64,000 nucleotides of DNA from Paenibacillus sp. yr247. GTDB taxonomy: Bacteria; Bacillota; Bacilli; Paenibacillales; NBRC-103111. Shown here piece after piece: positions 62,279 to 64,000 of the stretch. The translations under genes and the position numbers were made by a program. Every line of letters begins with the position of its first letter. The stretch's first letter is position 1. The stretch spans positions 62,001 through 126,000 of the forward strand of contig NZ_FNIF01000006.1 in the NCBI RefSeq assembly GCF_900103825.1. The letters are read 5' to 3'. The notes below the pieces were generated by a model. It was not told the origin of the DNA and ran no database searches. It was given only the letters and a program-made list of their open reading frames with translations.

Positions 62279-64000
62279 ATGGCAGATATGAAAATGAACA
62301 TACCGACATCGGCTGACAGCGCGCTCAGCCTTAACGGGAATTGGGAAATCTTCATAGATTTTGTGGATGCGGCTGTAAAACCTGAAGATCTGAATGTTCA
62401 TGCCCAGTGGCGGGACATTCATGTTCCAGGCTGCTGGGAGCAGGTCGAAGAAAACAAAAAGGCGGAAGGTCCGGTATGGTACCGAAAGTCGTTTAAGGCG
62501 CCGGCAGCATGGTCGGATCTTCCGGTGGCATTGGAATTTGGCGGCGTTAATTATTATTGCGAGGTCTATTTGAACGGTATTTTGGCCCGTACGCATGAAG
62601 GCGGTTGGAACGGGTTTCAACTAAGGCTGGAAAAGCTGCTCGCATTCGGCAACGATAATGAACTGCTGGTTAAGGTGTATAAACAAGGCGTGAGATTCCC
62701 TCTGCGTGAAAGCCTTGCAGGATTCCTGCCGGATGTGGGCGTCATTTTCGGAGGCATCTGGAAATCGGTTCAGCTAATCCTTGTCCCTGATGTAATAGTA
62801 AAGGATGTTTTCGTGAAGCCTCGTGTCCGTGACAACGGTGCGGAGGTGGAGTTTGTCTTGAATGCCATTCCAAGAGATACCGCGCGTTCACTAAAACTAA
62901 TAGCTGAAATCAAGGATGTACAAGGAAATACCGTAAGCTGCGGGGAGCTATCGATGACGATAGTTCCTGCATCGGAACGAATGGAAGGCAAACTCTGGCT
63001 AGAATTCGAAGATGCGATCTCCTTATGGAGCCCGGAGCAGCCGGCGCTTTACCAGTTAAATCTATCCTTATCCGAAAATGGTTGCGAGATTCATAGCCAT
63101 ACTTGCCGTTTCGGCATGAAGGAGCTAGAAGTGCGCGATGATCAATTCTACTTGAATGGTTCCCCACTTTACATGCGGGGTGTGCTGCATTGGGGCTGGT
63201 ACGCCGATCATATTGCGCCGATGCCAAGCAGAGATGAGATCCGCGAGGAACTGAAGCGCGTGAAAGATAGCGGGTTTAACCTTATTAAGCATTGCCTGTA
63301 TGTACCGACGCAAGACTATTATGAGCTGGCGGATGAAATGGGCGTGCTGTTATGGCAGGAGTTGCCGATGTGGCTTCCCGAGGTGACGCCTGAATTTAAG
63401 TCTCGTGCGTTCTCGCAATATGAAGCCATTATACGCGAAGTTCGAAATCATCCGTCACTTAGCGTCTGGACGCTTGGCTGTGAATTAGACCAGTCCGCGG
63501 ACTCGACTTTCCTACAGGAGCTTTACCAAATGGCCAAACGTCTCACGGATAACGCGGTTATTCGCGACAATAGCGGTTCCGGGGAATGTTATGGAGGTTT
63601 GTTAAAGGAGTATGCGGATTTCTATGACTATCATTTCTACACCGATATTCACTTTTTCCCCGATCTGTTAAGCCAATTTGCTGGCTCATGGCGGGAAAAC
63701 AAGCCTTGGATGTTCGGCGAATTTTGTGATTATGACGAGTTCCGCAATCTGGACACTACCTTGGAAGATCACGGCGGCGAGATGCCATGGTGGCTCAAAT
63801 ATGATGAGGCAATCAATCCGGTTGCCAAAGAAGAGCGTTGGCAGTACAGCCGCCAAGTTGAGAAGTTAGCTAAGCTCAATTTGCCATTCAGCAATGAGCA
63901 GCTGTGGAAGAACGCAAACCAAAGTGCTTACGTGTATCGCAAAGCCGTTCTCGAGCTTGTTCGAACTTATTCGAAGATTTGCGGTTATGTCCTCACATCG
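62279..64000 (+). CDS. GH2 family glycoside hydrolase, incomplete (cut by the window end)
   Basis: The frame is open from ATG at 62279 through the last base, giving at least 574 residues of a family GH2 enzyme. The N-terminal jelly-roll (SLNGNWEIFIDFVDAA, PVWYRKSFKAPAAW, FGGVNYYCEVYLNG) and the Ig-like domain precede the barrel, which starts near residue 285 with DDQFYLNGSPLYMRGVLHWG. The general acid is Glu-402 in TLGCELD, where the usual Asn before the Glu is Cys, and the nucleophile is Glu-481 in FGEFCDYDE. Galactosidase, glucuronidase and mannosidase members share this architecture. No signal peptide is seen. It is 30 nt behind the GH127 gene in the same operon; the substrate is not readable. 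Confidence 0.9.
   Translation, partial: MADMKMNIPTSADSALSLNGNWEIFIDFVDAAVKPEDLNVHAQWRDIHVPGCWEQVEENKKAEGPVWYRKSFKAPAAWSDLPVALEFGGVNYYCEVYLNGILARTHEGGWNGFQLRLEKLLAFGNDNELLVKVYKQGVRFPLRESLAGFLPDVGVIFGGIWKSVQLILVPDVIVKDVFVKPRVRDNGAEVEFVLNAIPRDTARSLKLIAEIKDVQGNTVSCGELSMTIVPASERMEGKLWLEFEDAISLWSPEQPALYQLNLSLSENGCEIHSHTCRFGMKELEVRDDQFYLNGSPLYMRGVLHWGWYADHIAPMPSRDEIREELKRVKDSGFNLIKHCLYVPTQDYYELADEMGVLLWQELPMWLPEVTPEFKSRAFSQYEAIIREVRNHPSLSVWTLGCELDQSADSTFLQELYQMAKRLTDNAVIRDNSGSGECYGGLLKEYADFYDYHFYTDIHFFPDLLSQFAGSWRENKPWMFGEFCDYDEFRNLDTTLEDHGGEMPWWLKYDEAINPVAKEERWQYSRQVEKLAKLNLPFSNEQLWKNANQSAYVYRKAVLELVRTYSKICGYVLTS

Noticed and set aside
1-64000. CRISPR arrays, tRNA or rRNA genes, prophage or toxin-antitoxin modules
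   Set aside because: No regularly spaced repeats, cloverleaf sequences with TTCRANY arms, phage structural genes or toxin-antitoxin pairs were seen in reading.

Overview
The window looks like the chromosome of an endospore-forming, S-layered Gram-positive bacterium of the Paenibacillaceae (Paenibacillus or a close relative). The reasons are a gerA-type germinant-receptor operon, a 1070-residue SLH-domain surface protein, many Gram-positive lipoproteins with a lipobox, GGAGG-type ribosome sites with frequent GTG/TTG starts, a SpoVB-like flippase, and several carbohydrate and peptide ABC importers. I see no rRNA, tRNA, CRISPR array, prophage or replication origin.

Layout. 0-6 kb: a DUF2975 membrane protein with its XRE regulator, a decayed FAD oxidoreductase, the gerA-gerB-gerC operon, and a broken second gerA copy on the other strand. 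6-10 kb: the S-layer-like protein with a strong promoter, a leader of about 290 nt and a hairpin at the ribosome site. 10-16.5 kb: a decaying region with two duplicated marR genes flanking a dead alpha/beta hydrolase, a broken IS4-type element, unassignable debris, a yxcD-like pair and a glyoxalase-fold protein. 16.5-20 kb: YitT-like protein, secreted amidase and SpoVB-like flippase.

20.4-26 kb: serine hydrolase, sugar ABC importer (binding protein and two permeases) and a double GNAT protein, followed by a fragment of an L-Ala-D/L-Glu epimerase. 26-28.7 kb: alpha/beta hydrolase and a sugar permease truncated by an IS relic. 28.7-33.5 kb: a Fur-box-controlled ferric-siderophore importer with a FhuF-like reductase. 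34.1-40.9 kb: an anhydro-MurNAc kinase gene (anmK) gutted by an internal deletion, then a complete peptide importer (binding protein, two permeases, two ATPases) with a second cytoplasmic serine hydrolase inside the operon. 41-44 kb: GNAT, IS6-type relic, aldo/keto reductase, epimerase. 44-53 kb: a second peptide importer with divergent ATPase and permease arms, then an Lrp-type regulator, two half-size chromate-transporter-family proteins and a cytoplasmic gamma-glutamyltransferase-like enzyme, in the pattern of Bacillus ywrC-ywrB-ywrA-ywrD. 54-64 kb: a LacI-controlled oligosaccharide operon with a beta-helix/PKD protein, a sugar importer, a GH127 beta-L-arabinofuranosidase and a GH2 enzyme cut by the window end.

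How it fits together. Most intact genes serve nutrient import followed by cytoplasmic breakdown; none of the hydrolases in the 20, 37, 51, 55, 60 and 62 kb loci has a visible signal peptide. The serine hydrolases, peptide and sugar importers, anmK relic and dipeptide-epimerase relic together suggest a partly dismantled route for salvaging cell-wall muropeptides; this is inference. Relics are numerous (at least ten), so the window records active gene loss. I found no clearly new defence or mobile system. The most novel-looking pieces are the importer-embedded serine hydrolases, the peptide importer joined to the ywrCBAD-like set, and the LacI-controlled intracellular arabinoside locus.
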